From the NCBI GenBank assembly GCA_049299895.1, contig JBAQYF010000026.1, positions 1 to 64,000 on the forward strand: a stretch of 64,000 nucleotides of DNA, read 5' to 3'. Below, in pieces: positions 25,619 through 33,909 of the stretch. Position 1 is the first letter of the stretch. Each line of letters begins with the position of its first letter. Below the pieces are notes generated by a model. That model was not told the origin of the DNA and did not search any database. It saw only the letters and a program-made list of their open reading frames with translations. The DNA comes from CAIYYO01 sp049299895. GTDB taxonomy: Archaea; Altiarchaeota; Altiarchaeia; IMC4; QMZM01. A program made the translations under genes and the position numbers.

Positions 25619-27718
25619 TTATTTGATGAAATACAGCCCATATACAACTATTATCTCAACGAATAATAATGCGATCATGTTGACGACCTTTATGAGGGGG
25701 TTAATCGCAGGACCCGCCGTATCTTTCGTCGGGTCTCCTACGGTGTCTCCCACGACTGCCGCCTTGTGGGCTTCGCTCTTCTTTCCGCCATATCTTCCTT
25801 CTTCTATGTATTTCTTGGCGTTGTCCCATGCGCCGCCCGCTGTGGTCATGAAGAGAGCGAGCAATAATCCAGTCACTATAACACCCATCAATAGGCCGCC
25901 TAGCGCCTTTGGGCCTAGCATGAATCCCACGATAACGGGAGCGACAACCGCGAGCAACGCAGGCATTGTCATCTCTTTAAGCGCTGCTTTGGTAACGATG
26001 TCGACGCATTTTGCGTAATCGGGTTTCCCGGTTCCTTCCATTATGCCCTTTATTTCCCTGAACTGCCGCCTCACTTCATTTACTACGCCGAACGCAGCTC
26101 TTCCGACGGCTTTCATCAGGAAGGATGCGAACAGGAACGGAAGCAGTCCGCCTATGAACAGCCCCACTATCAGGGCGGGGTCATCCAGGTTGAATACCAG
26201 CGTCTGTGCGCCTGCCGCCATGCCGAATTTCTCCTGGAGTCCTTTTTCGACTATTATCCTGTTTACTTCCAGTGTGAATGATGCGAATAATGCGAGCGCT
26301 GCCATTGCCGCACTGCCGATGGCAAATCCTTTTGTGACTGCCTTGGTGGTGTTTCCGACTGCGTCGAGTGCGTCTGTGACCTTTCTTACTTCAGGGTCAA
26401 GATTGGCCATCTCAGCTATCCCCCCGGCGTTGTCAGTTATGGGGCCGTATGCGTCCATGGCTACTATCAATCCAGTAACTGAAAGGAGAGCCATTGTTGC
26501 TATCGCGACTCCGTATATTCCTGCCATCTGGTAAGAGACAAGTATCCCCAGGCATATCACCAGCGTCGGGAGGGCTGTGCTTTCTAGTCCTACGGCCATA
26601 CCGGATATGATGTTCGTCCCGGCACCAGTCTGAGAAGCCTTGGCTATATCCTGCACGGGCCGGTATTTCTTAGCTGTGTAGTATTCAGATATGAAAACGA
26701 TGGCAAAAGCCACCACTAATCCGACGATCGCCGCTATGAAGACATTTGTAGAATTCGTATTCATGGAACTCAGGTCCACGCCGCCAAGGGTGTATTGCGT
26801 CACAAAGTAGAAGAGGATCGCCGCAATCAGGTATCCTGCCGCAAGGCCCTTGTACATGGCCTGCATTATTGTGTTCTCTTTTACGCCTTTGACGAACATT
26901 ACTCCGATTATGGATGCGATTATTCCTGCTGCGCCGAGCATCAGGGGGTACATGACAAGAGCCGTACTGTCTTTTAGAAGGATCGCTCCCAGGAGCATTG
27001 CTGATAATGCTGTTACAGCATAGCTTTCGAATAGGTCCGCACCCATTCCCGCGCAGTCTCCGACATTGTCTCCGACGTTGTCGGCTATTACCCCGGGATT
27101 CCTTGGATCGTCTTCTGGAATTCCCGCTTCGAGCTTTCCTACCAGGTCTGCGCCGACGTCGGCTGCTTTAGTGAATATGCCACCCCCTATCCTTGCGAAA
27201 AGGGAGATTAGGCTTGCACCGAATCCGAATCCCATTATGTATGAGACGCGGGTTATAACAGGTACGCCACCCATCGTTTGTTCGAATATGTAGTAGAATC
27301 CTGCCACTCCGAGGAGGCTTAGTCCCACGACGAACATCCCGGTTACTGCACCGCCGCGGAAGGACATCCTGAATGCTTTTTCCAATCCGTCTCTCGCAGC
27401 ATTTGCAACCTTTACGTTTGCCATGGTGGATATGCTCATCCCGAAGTATCCTGCCAGGCCCGATAGTATTGCACCGACCAGGAATGCAATTGCTGTCGGC
27501 CAGTTTATTACGAATCCCAGTATGACGAAGAGTATGACTGCGAAAATGCCTATTGTAGTAAATTGTCTTTTCAGATAGGCCATTGAACCGACTCTTATTG
27601 CGCCGGCTATTTCCTTCATCTTGTCGTTCCCGTCTTCCTGTTTTCTTATGTCGAGGACTATGTATCCTGCGAACAATAGAGCCAAAATGCTTGAAGCAAC
27701 CACCAAAATTATATCCAT
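25619..27718 (-). CDS. hppA: Membrane-bound proton-pumping pyrophosphatase
   Basis: The 699-residue protein has about 16 membrane helices. The pyrophosphate-binding motif DVGADLVGKLEAGIPEDDP and DNVGDNVGDCAGMGADLFES are followed by a second acidic site near the C-terminus, VVGDTVGDPTKDTAGPAINP. The determinant GNTTKAVTKG has Lys and, three residues later, Thr at the positions that mark the K+-independent class. It uses the energy of pyrophosphate to pump H+ and pulls biosynthetic reactions forward. It sits in the middle of the transcription-translation cluster, between the PIN gene and rpoE1. Confidence 0.96.
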   Translation of the reverse strand: MDIILVVASSILALLFAGYIVLDIRKQEDGNDKMKEIAGAIRVGSMAYLKRQFTTIGIFAVILFVILGFVINWPTAIAFLVGAILSGLAGYFGMSISTMANVKVANAARDGLEKAFRMSFRGGAVTGMFVVGLSLLGVAGFYYIFEQTMGGVPVITRVSYIMGFGFGASLISLFARIGGGIFTKAADVGADLVGKLEAGIPEDDPRNPGVIADNVGDNVGDCAGMGADLFESYAVTALSAMLLGAILLKDSTALVMYPLMLGAAGIIASIIGVMFVKGVKENTIMQAMYKGLAAGYLIAAILFYFVTQYTLGGVDLSSMNTNSTNVFIAAIVGLVVAFAIVFISEYYTAKKYRPVQDIAKASQTGAGTNIISGMAVGLESTALPTLVICLGILVSYQMAGIYGVAIATMALLSVTGLIVAMDAYGPITDNAGGIAEMANLDPEVRKVTDALDAVGNTTKAVTKGFAIGSAAMAALALFASFTLEVNRIIVEKGLQEKFGMAAGAQTLVFNLDDPALIVGLFIGGLLPFLFASFLMKAVGRAAFGVVNEVRRQFREIKGIMEGTGKPDYAKCVDIVTKAALKEMTMPALLAVVAPVIVGFMLGPKALGGLLMGVIVTGLLLALFMTTAGGAWDNAKKYIEEGRYGGKKSEAHKAAVVGDTVGDPTKDTAGPAINPLIKVVNMIALLFVEIIVVYGLYFIK

Positions 27719-27764
27719 TTATTCACCTCAGATTGTTATGCAAAAATTTGGTACTTTTTGAATA

Positions 27765-27776
27765 GGTATATAAATA
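27765..27776 (-). promoter_or_regulatory. TATA box of hppA
   Basis: The minus strand reads TATTTATATACC 47-58 bases before the hppA ATG. A ribosome site, GAGGTGA, follows at 27723-27729, seven bases from the ATG. Confidence 0.55.
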
Positions 27777-27815
27777 CGACTTTATTTAATAAAAACCCCT
27801 CCAGATTCAAACATA

Positions 27816-28217
27816 TCAGGTAAAGTCCAGATAATGCCTGCCCCTCATGGAAATAACCGGTATGCCTCGCCCCATAAGAGCCTTGCGCAGGGGTTTGTCG
27901 TTCGTGCATATGACGGTCGAGCCCTTGTTTTTCTCACCTATGTTTATAAGCTCTTCGTCGGCCCACCTTGTTTCAGGGTCGCCTACGATCTTTACGCCTT
28001 TGCTTTCCAGGAGGCCGAGCCCTACTCCGGCCGCGACCTTGTCTTCGCCCCTGGATTTTTCCTTCAGGGACACAAGCTCTTTTCTTACGCTTTCAAGGGT
28101 TACCAGTTCGTATTTGCAGTCCGAGGACATGAGACGCTCGATCTCAGAGAATACATCGATATGGTCCTTGTAGGGCATCATGAAGAAATTAGTGTCAAGG
28201 AATACGCGGATTTTCAA
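27816..28217 (-). CDS. PIN-domain protein of the Fcf1-like/aIF2-gamma-linked type
   Basis: The 133-residue PIN domain has acidic residues in VFLDTNFFM (D8), near the TLESVRKEL helix (E), and in the later ADEELINIG and ICTNDKPLRKAL motifs. A PIN-domain gene next to aIF2-gamma is a standard archaeal neighbourhood, and this group is related to the Fcf1/Utp24 rRNA-cleavage family rather than to VapC toxins. It follows aIF2-gamma by 19 bases, with no antitoxin gene alongside, which supports a housekeeping RNA-processing role. Confidence 0.82.
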   Translation of the reverse strand: MKIRVFLDTNFFMMPYKDHIDVFSEIERLMSSDCKYELVTLESVRKELVSLKEKSRGEDKVAAGVGLGLLESKGVKIVGDPETRWADEELINIGEKNKGSTVICTNDKPLRKALMGRGIPVISMRGRHYLDFT

Positions 28218-28236
28218 TGTAGTAGAACGGATACCT

Positions 28237-29499
28237 TTAATCCTTTATGGCGCCGTAGCCGATGAGCCTCCAGCGCGCGCCAAGCCGTCTGCTGATAGCT
28301 ACGTTACTGCCTTCTTCTGCGCATACCGGGAGTTTCAACGTCATCTCTCCCTTCTTCGGGTCTATCACAACGCCAACGGTGACGGCGCTGCCCACCGAGA
28401 GCATGATCGGTTCGCCCTTTTCCAGGGGCTTAATCTTTACTTCTTCTTTGCTCCCGAGGAGTTTGTCGAATAATTTTACTTTTAGTTTCAGCTTGTTTCT
28501 AACAGGCGGAAGCTTCTCGGGGAATCCCGCTACGTTCCCAAGCAGGCTGTCGGACTTGGACAGGTTCGGATCAAGCTCCGTTCCGATGGCAATCAAACCG
28601 CCGGAACGCACTTCCTGGACTGAGACGCTGCTTACGTTGAGGCTGATTATCTTGGTTTTTATCGGTGCGTATACGTTCTTCTTCTTCACTCCTGGGCGTA
28701 GTTCAACAATATCTCCTATGGCAAACTTCCCCTGGAGCAGCGATCCGCCGATTACGCCTCCTTTGACTTTGTCTATCTCTGTACCGGGCTTGTTGACGTC
28801 GAATGAGCGGGCCACATACAATATAGGGTCCTTGGTTATGTCTCTTTTGGGAGTGGGTATTTTTTCCTCGATTGCTGCGATGAGCGCATCGATGTTCGCA
28901 TTGTGATGCGCAGCGATCGGGATGATGAGAGCGTTCTCTGCAACAGTGCCTTTGACGAAATCCTTTATTTCCTGATAGTTCTTCACCGCGTCTTCTTTAG
29001 AGATGAGGTCTACCTTGTTCTGGGCTATTATTATGTTCTTTACCCCGAGTATCTCGAGTGCCATGAGGTGCTCTGCGGTCTGGGGCTGGGGGCAGTGTTC
29101 GTTTGCAGCAATCACCAAGACTGCGCCGTCCATAATGGCTGCGCCTGAAAGCATGGTCGCCATCAGGGTCTCGTGTCCTGGGGCGTCGACGAATGAGACG
29201 CTTCTTAGAAATTCCGCTTTTGTGCCGCATTTGGGGCAAATGGCGCTCGTACAGTATGCGCCCAGTTCGTCCGCCCCGGAACATTTGGGGCATTTATAGA
29301 AACCGATATCTGCATAGCCGAGACGGATAGAGATGCCTCTTTTTATCTCTTCAGAATGCCGGTCGGTCCATACGCCTGACAGGCTTTTAGTAAGAGTCGT
29401 CTTCCCATGGTCTACGTGGCCAACCAGGCCGATATTCACTTCGGGCTGCTTTACTGCATTACTGACAGACCCGTCTTTTTCATCGCTCTTGGAAGACAT
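28237..29499 (-). CDS. Translation initiation factor aIF2 subunit gamma
   Basis: The 420-residue GTPase has G1 GHVDHGKTTLTKSL (about residues 27-40), G2 in the RGISIRLGYA stretch, G3 VDAPGH and G4 AQNKVDLI. Between G2 and G3 lies a zinc knuckle, CPKCSGADELGAYCTSAICP, with a final CGT. Domains II and III follow (GGVIGGSLLQGKFAIGD; RGGLIAIGTELDPNLSKSD-like segment). It carries initiator Met-tRNA to the ribosome. It is preceded by S6e and followed by the PIN gene. Confidence 0.97.
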   Translation of the reverse strand: MSSKSDEKDGSVSNAVKQPEVNIGLVGHVDHGKTTLTKSLSGVWTDRHSEEIKRGISIRLGYADIGFYKCPKCSGADELGAYCTSAICPKCGTKAEFLRSVSFVDAPGHETLMATMLSGAAIMDGAVLVIAANEHCPQPQTAEHLMALEILGVKNIIIAQNKVDLISKEDAVKNYQEIKDFVKGTVAENALIIPIAAHHNANIDALIAAIEEKIPTPKRDITKDPILYVARSFDVNKPGTEIDKVKGGVIGGSLLQGKFAIGDIVELRPGVKKKNVYAPIKTKIISLNVSSVSVQEVRSGGLIAIGTELDPNLSKSDSLLGNVAGFPEKLPPVRNKLKLKVKLFDKLLGSKEEVKIKPLEKGEPIMLSVGSAVTVGVVIDPKKGEMTLKLPVCAEEGSNVAISRRLGARWRLIGYGAIKD

Positions 29500-29517
29500 G
29501 ATTTGAAAATATGAAAA

Positions 29518-29973
29518 TTATTTCTTATTCTTGCCGGCCTTCTTCTCTTTCTTCTCTGCCGGAGCGGCCGCGGTCTCTCCTTCTTTGGGCTCTGCGGCGG
29601 TTATTCCCAGAAGCTCTTCTATTCCTTTCCCGCCCTTCTTGGTTACTGAAGTGTTTATCTGGGCTATGTCTTCTGCTATCTTCTCCCCGCGTACCCTCTT
29701 TCTGACGCGAACCGCAGTCAGGGGCTTGTATCCGACGCCGCCGTCCATGAGGACCATTGCGCGCTTCATTCCCTGTACGCCTTTCTTCATGGGAAAGCCT
29801 GCTTTGTCGCTTCCGCCTGTAATCTTTAAAGTATAGCCCACAAGGCCTACCAGTACTCCGTCGAATACGTCCCCCAATTTCAGGGCGGCGATCCTGGAAG
29901 CCTTCTCGTCTTTAACCTCTCTTTGATACGATTTCCCGGACTCGGGATCTGAAACAACTACCTTAAACTCCAT
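29518..29973 (-). CDS. rps6e: Small-subunit ribosomal protein S6e
   Basis: The 151-residue protein has the S6e core (EFKVVVSDPESGKSYQREV; GFPMKKGVQGMKRAMVLMDG; GYKPLTAVRVRKRVRGEKI). A tail of about 25 residues is rich in Ala, Lys and Glu (AAAPAEKKEKKAGKNKK). It leads the minus-strand cluster. The region upstream of its start is now the left flank of the 9.1-kb transposon, and a short A/T-rich stretch (AATATTAAAACC) at about 29999-30010 probably holds its promoter. Confidence 0.95.
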   Translation of the reverse strand: MEFKVVVSDPESGKSYQREVKDEKASRIAALKLGDVFDGVLVGLVGYTLKITGGSDKAGFPMKKGVQGMKRAMVLMDGGVGYKPLTAVRVRKRVRGEKIAEDIAQINTSVTKKGGKGIEELLGITAAEPKEGETAAAPAEKKEKKAGKNKK

Positions 29974-30036
29974 TTTAGATCTAGAAAACTCGATACTAAG
30001 GTTTTAATATTTCGAACCAAGGAATAAAAATCAGGA

Positions 30037-30045
30037 CCTAACGAC
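30037..30045. repeat. Target-site duplication, left copy
   Basis: CCTAACGAC directly abuts the left terminal inverted repeat. An exact copy in the same orientation is at 39192-39200. Confidence 0.88.
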
Positions 30046-30062
30046 GGCTTTGCTAATTAATC
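30046..30062 (+). repeat. Left terminal inverted repeat of the transposon
   Basis: GGCTTTGCTAATTAATC; it matches the reverse complement of 39175-39191 with one mismatch. Confidence 0.87.
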
Positions 30063-30068
30063 GTTTTT

Positions 30069-30100
30069 TGCTAATATATGTCGACAGCTGCTAATCTATT
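30069..30100 (+). repeat. Left subterminal direct repeat pair
   Basis: Two TGCTAAT boxes 20 bases apart (30069 and 30089), the second extended to TGCTAATCTATT. The same spacing and second box occur in the same orientation at 39129-39160 near the right end. With the TGCTAAT inside the left inverted repeat (30051) the left end has three boxes. They are plausible transposase-binding sites or a promoter element. Confidence 0.6.
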
Positions 30101-30133
30101 TGACTTTTTTGAGCCAAATGTTAATATAAGGGC

Positions 30134-30328
30134 ATGACTAGATTCTGTCCAGTGAGTAATGGGGATTGCGTCGGGGAGGAATGTATGTTTTTTTATATGA
30201 GCGAAGAGGGAAAGCACTACGCCTGTAAGATTGCGCAAATAGCTGATGGGCTTGGTATGGTTTCTGACCAACTGCGTACACTATCCACTAAACTGGAATA
30301 TTTAAACAACTTTCTACCAAGAAAATAG
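30134..30328 (+). CDS. Small Cys-containing protein at the left end of the transposon
   Basis: The 64-residue protein starts MTRFCPVSNGDCVGEECMFF and has a later Cys in HYACKIAQIA, so four Cys could bind a metal (C5, C12, C17, C31). The second half is a helix, MVSDQLRTLSTKLEYLNNF. Small proteins with this CP-x6-C-x4-C start are found in archaeal mobile elements, but I know of no function. A TATA-like TTAATATAAG lies about 15 bases upstream. Confidence 0.55.
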   Translation: MTRFCPVSNGDCVGEECMFFYMSEEGKHYACKIAQIADGLGMVSDQLRTLSTKLEYLNNFLPRK

Positions 30329-30334
30329 TTTAAC

Positions 30335-30513
30335 CTATTTTTGTCTGATAAAGGATCTTACGGATTCAGCCCAGAATCCCAGGAAGAATACACTACAGAT
30401 CATAAGGATAAGCCCTGCCTCTTTCTCTGTGTTGTAATATGTATAGGCTTTGCTATAATAGTCTATTTTGCTATTAAAGTCCAGAATCTGCTATTAAAGT
30501 TCAAGCTCTTCAT
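30335..30513 (-). pseudogene. Possible small membrane protein interrupted by a frameshift
   Basis: On the minus strand a frame ending at TAG (30337-30335) reads KAYTYYNTEKEAGLILMICS, then VFFLGFWAESVRSFIRQK, which looks like a real helix plus membrane segment. The frame lacks a good start: its 5' part (M at 30513, KSLNFNSRFW) is in another frame. The two frames meet at a repeated ACTTTAATAGCA (about 30471-30482 and 30491-30502), a likely slippage site. A plus-strand frame over the same bases seems less protein-like. It may instead start at the internal ATG 30403. Confidence 0.3.
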
Positions 30514-30560
30514 ACTAGTATATCATTATGGTGTTTTTCGCTTCTGCCTTTGAATACGAT

Positions 30561-30571
30561 TTATTTATAAG
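30561..30571 (+). promoter_or_regulatory. TATA box of the methyltransferase-HNH operon
   Basis: TTATTTATAAG lies 42-52 bases before the methyltransferase ATG at 30613. Confidence 0.45.
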
Positions 30572-30612
30572 TGGAAAAGAATTACAATATGATTACTTAC
30601 TTGGAATAAATT

Positions 30613-31839
30613 ATGGCAACCAAAAATCTTATAAAAGCAAAGAACGAAAAAAATGACGAGTTTTACACTCAATATTCTGATATACAAAAAGAGCTTGAAG
30701 CATATCTAGAGTACAATCCCAATGTATTTGGAGATAAAGTGGTTTATTGCAACTGCGACGACCCGTTTGAAAGTAATTTTTTTCGTTATTTTGTACTCAA
30801 TTTCAACAAGCTTGGATTAAAACAACTTATAACCACAAGTTACAAACCATCACCCGTAGCCAACACACAACTACAATTATTTGGTGATGATGAAACCCTT
30901 ACAAAATCAAAAGGCCGTCCTAAGATAACAGCCAACAAATTTATTATCAACGAAGTACACGACATAGACGGTGATGGCGAATTTAACTTAAAGGATGTTT
31001 CTAAGCAGCTAAAGGCAAACAAGCACAATGAATGGACACCACTAGATGGCGACGGCGACTTTCGTAGCGACGAGTGCATAAATCTACTTAAAAAGTCGGA
31101 CATCGTAGTAACAAATCCGCCATTTAGTTTGTTTCGTGAATATGTAAAACAACTTTACGATTACAATAAAAAGTTCGTTATCATCGGCAATAAGAATGCG
31201 GTTACTAATAAAGAGATTTTTCCGCTTTTTAAAGATAATAAAATGTGGGTTGGAACAACTAGTTATAACAAAGACATGTTATTTATTGCCCCACAAAATG
31301 CAGATCTCAGTAAAAAGCCAAAAACAGCAGTGAGAACGGTTGACGGTATAACATATTTACGCTCACCATCAGTATGGTTTACTAATATAGACCATGGTCG
31401 CCGTCATCAACCATTGCCGCTTATGACGATGGAGGAAAATTTGAAGTATAGTAAACACAAAGAAATTAAAGGTAAAGAATCATATGATAAATATGACAAT
31501 TACGATGTAATAGAAGTACCGTATACAGATGCTATCCCGAGCGATTATGGTGGTGTAATGGGTGTACCAGTTAGTTTTTTAGATAAATATAGTCCTGACC
31601 AATTTTATATTTTAGGATCAACTCAAAGAGGTTGTCATGATGAAGTTCCTGATACAAAAAAATATGATGATTATTGGGAAGTAAATCAAAATGGTAAAAA
31701 AACAGGGTCGTCTGGTGGAAAAACAAACGAAAATGGCAATTTGATTGGGAATGATGGGAAAAAAAATTATTTTATAAATAATGAAGGCCGAATAATTCAA
31801 TCAGTTTATTCAAGAATTTTTATTAAACATAAGAAATAA
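30613..31839 (+). CDS. EcoRI-family adenine-specific DNA methyltransferase
   Basis: The 408-residue protein starts with NEKNDEFYTQYSDIQKELEA and continues with DKVVYCNCDDPFESNFFRYF, both typical of the EcoRI methylase family. The catalytic motif is DIVVTNPPFSLFREYVKQL (NPPF near residue 168), which marks N6-adenine methylation. A GNKNAVTNKEIFPLFKDNKM motif and the lipophilic GVPVSFLDKY follow. The target sequence cannot be read from the protein. One base separates its stop from the DUF262-HNH gene, so they are coexpressed. The gene is very A+T-rich compared with the host genes, which suggests a foreign source. Confidence 0.9.
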   Translation: MATKNLIKAKNEKNDEFYTQYSDIQKELEAYLEYNPNVFGDKVVYCNCDDPFESNFFRYFVLNFNKLGLKQLITTSYKPSPVANTQLQLFGDDETLTKSKGRPKITANKFIINEVHDIDGDGEFNLKDVSKQLKANKHNEWTPLDGDGDFRSDECINLLKKSDIVVTNPPFSLFREYVKQLYDYNKKFVIIGNKNAVTNKEIFPLFKDNKMWVGTTSYNKDMLFIAPQNADLSKKPKTAVRTVDGITYLRSPSVWFTNIDHGRRHQPLPLMTMEENLKYSKHKEIKGKESYDKYDNYDVIEVPYTDAIPSDYGGVMGVPVSFLDKYSPDQFYILGSTQRGCHDEVPDTKKYDDYWEVNQNGKKTGSSGGKTNENGNLIGNDGKKNYFINNEGRIIQSVYSRIFIKHKK

Positions 31840-31840
31840 T

Positions 31841-33010
31841 ATGAAAACAATTTTAAAAACCGGTATAACTGTCAAAGAAATCTGTGATGGATTTGTTTAT
31901 AACGTTCTTGAGGGCAAGGGATTATTTGGTTTATCCGGCACGCTTACTATTCAACCGGAATATCAACGTAACTATATTTACGCCTCGGACGGCGGAAAAA
32001 AAGAAATGGCTGTCATTGAATCTGTCCTAAAAGGCTACCCAATAGGATTGATTTATTTTAATAAAGTGAGCGATAACAATTTGGAAGTTTTAGATGGACA
32101 ACAACGAATCACCAGTCTTGGACGATTTGTGACAGATAAATTTGCAATCAAAGACGAAAATGGCATGGAGCAATATTTTGGTGGCATGGCAAAAGATAAA
32201 AAAGATAAAATATTGGAAACTAAACTATTGATCTACGAATGTGAAGGAACAGAGAGTCAGATAAAAGAGTGGTTTAAAACAATCAACATTGCTGGAGTTC
32301 CGCTTGTCCCCCAAGAATTGTTAAATGCGATCTACTCTGGTCCATTCGTTACGCTAGGTAAAGAGCAGTTCAGCAACAGCCAAAATGCAAATATTCAAAA
32401 ATGGAGCGCATATATAAAAGGTAGTGCAAACCGACAGGCATTTTTAGAGAGGGCTTTAGACTGGGTAAGCAAAGGGAATATTGATGATTACATGAGTACT
32501 CATCGCAATGATAAAAATATCGATGAGTTAAAACAATATTTCAACAGTGTGATCGATTGGGTTTCTAGTGTATTTATAGATGTAGAAAGCGAAATGTGCG
32601 GACTTGAGTGGGGGCGATTGTATGAGCAGTACCACAAGAAAGCCTATGATTCCAAGAAAGTGTCAGCCGAAGTGCGTAAGCTTTATGGTGATCCATATAT
32701 CAAAAACCGCAAAGGTATTTTTGAGTACATTCTTGGAGGTTCAGTTGATACGAAGTTGCTAGATGTTCGCGTCTTTGATGAGGCAACAAAAAAATCAGTA
32801 TATACAATACAGGCAGAAAAGGCGAGAGCAGAGGGTAAATCAAACTGCCCGCTCTGTGCTATAGGGCATGATGCCAACAATAATAAGATTTGGAGTTTTG
32901 GCGAAATGGATGCCGACCATGTTTCAGCATGGAGTAAGGGAGGTATAACTGATATTAAGAATTGCCAAATGTTGTGTAAAACCCACAATCGAGCAAAAGG
33001 AAACCGATAA
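31841..33010 (+). CDS. DUF262 protein with C-terminal HNH nuclease domain
   Basis: The 389-residue protein has an N-terminal DUF262 (ParB/GmrS-like) domain with PEYQRNYIY and LEVLDGQQRITSLG (DGQQR near residue 85), an NTPase-related motif. A helical middle region follows, then a C-terminal HNH endonuclease with two zinc pairs (CPLC near 336, CKTH near 378) and the core MDADHVSAWSKGGITDIKNC. The DUF262-HNH layout occurs in GmrSD-like restriction proteins that cut modified DNA. Coupled with a methyltransferase it is more likely to act as a restriction or modification-sensing partner; the pairing logic is inference. Confidence 0.85.
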   Translation: MKTILKTGITVKEICDGFVYNVLEGKGLFGLSGTLTIQPEYQRNYIYASDGGKKEMAVIESVLKGYPIGLIYFNKVSDNNLEVLDGQQRITSLGRFVTDKFAIKDENGMEQYFGGMAKDKKDKILETKLLIYECEGTESQIKEWFKTINIAGVPLVPQELLNAIYSGPFVTLGKEQFSNSQNANIQKWSAYIKGSANRQAFLERALDWVSKGNIDDYMSTHRNDKNIDELKQYFNSVIDWVSSVFIDVESEMCGLEWGRLYEQYHKKAYDSKKVSAEVRKLYGDPYIKNRKGIFEYILGGSVDTKLLDVRVFDEATKKSVYTIQAEKARAEGKSNCPLCAIGHDANNNKIWSFGEMDADHVSAWSKGGITDIKNCQMLCKTHNRAKGNR

Positions 33011-33316
33011 TAATTGTGTTTTGGATAAGCATTCATCTCTTAATCCCACTCACAAGAAACAGTATTTTGAAGAAATCAACGTCAATATAACAGAAACTCG
33101 CTTCTCTTCGTCTTAGTGAACACATCCGCACACCATTCACCTCCAAGTTACGTGCTTTTTCCTTTTTAGAGCATTCTCCTCCGACGTTGTGGGAGATTAC
33201 TAACATTGAATCAACCTCTCTATATAAAATCTAAAATTTTGCATTGTATCTATTTTTAAATACTTAAAACATATAATAATTACTTAAAAACTATTAGGAT
33301 AAGATAAAAAGTAAAG
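33011..33316. other. AT-rich non-coding gap within the transposon
   Basis: About 300 bases without a convincing frame on either strand. Near its end TTTTTAAATACTTAAAAC (about 33252-33269) may be the TATA region for the gene at 33317. There is no match to the terminal repeats. Confidence 0.4.
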
Positions 33317-33898
33317 ATGAAAAGTGTTAATGTTCAATGTCCCCATTGTATGCAAAGGTTTCCATTGGTAATAGCAGAACAAGAGGACATTAAAGAAGAA
33401 CAACCACAAGAAGAGGATGTAGATGATAAATCAATTAAATTCGTCTCCAATAAAGTAATGCCCCTCACAAAAAAGATTTATCCGGGCCAGGTAGATCAAA
33501 CTATAGAGTACATTAAGGTAGGGGCATTAGTCAACAAACGCCAGATGAATTTCTATATCTATAGGATAGAGCCTATGACAAACAGTTTAGTGTATATTAT
33601 TAAAAGTAATTCATTCAACTATCGTATGAGAACAAAGAATTTTTGGTGGGATGAAACAAAAGGCGTTTGTATGGGTGCGTGGGGCGCAGGTAAAGATGAT
33701 TACGGAAGACACAAGTTTGATGAAAAGGAAGCAACAAAACTGGCCGACTCCACCGGGTTCGAACTTAGTTACAGTGGCGAAGATAAACAATACCTACTAA
33801 AAATTAACGATAAAATAGAACCTCTGATGGTTGATAACAAACAAAACGACACTATCATAAGAAAATTAATTTTAGGATGGAGCAAATGCTATATGTAA
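33317..33898 (+). CDS. Unknown protein with an N-terminal CxxC, first gene of the DUF5131 operon
   Basis: The 193-residue protein begins VNVQCPHCMQRFPLV, half of a zinc ribbon with only one CxxC. An acidic linker follows (QEDIKEEQPQEEDVDDKS), then a mixed alpha/beta domain with NFYIYRIEPMTNSLVYII and FWWDETKGVCMGAWGAG. I do not recognise a family. It is followed after 11 bases by the DUF5131 gene with a GAGG ribosome site, so the two are probably cotranscribed and may work together. Confidence 0.6.
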   Translation: MKSVNVQCPHCMQRFPLVIAEQEDIKEEQPQEEDVDDKSIKFVSNKVMPLTKKIYPGQVDQTIEYIKVGALVNKRQMNFYIYRIEPMTNSLVYIIKSNSFNYRMRTKNFWWDETKGVCMGAWGAGKDDYGRHKFDEKEATKLADSTGFELSYSGEDKQYLLKINDKIEPLMVDNKQNDTIIRKLILGWSKCYM

Positions 33899-33909
33899 GA
33901 GGATAAACA

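Noticed and set aside
27816..28217. PIN gene as a VapC toxin
   Set aside because: There is no antitoxin gene next to it, and its place behind aIF2-gamma is a conserved housekeeping arrangement in archaea.
30341..30553. Plus-strand frame of 70 codons starting with TTG
   Set aside because: It needs a non-ATG start, its end is not protein-like, and the opposite strand has a more convincing frame. It was not annotated.
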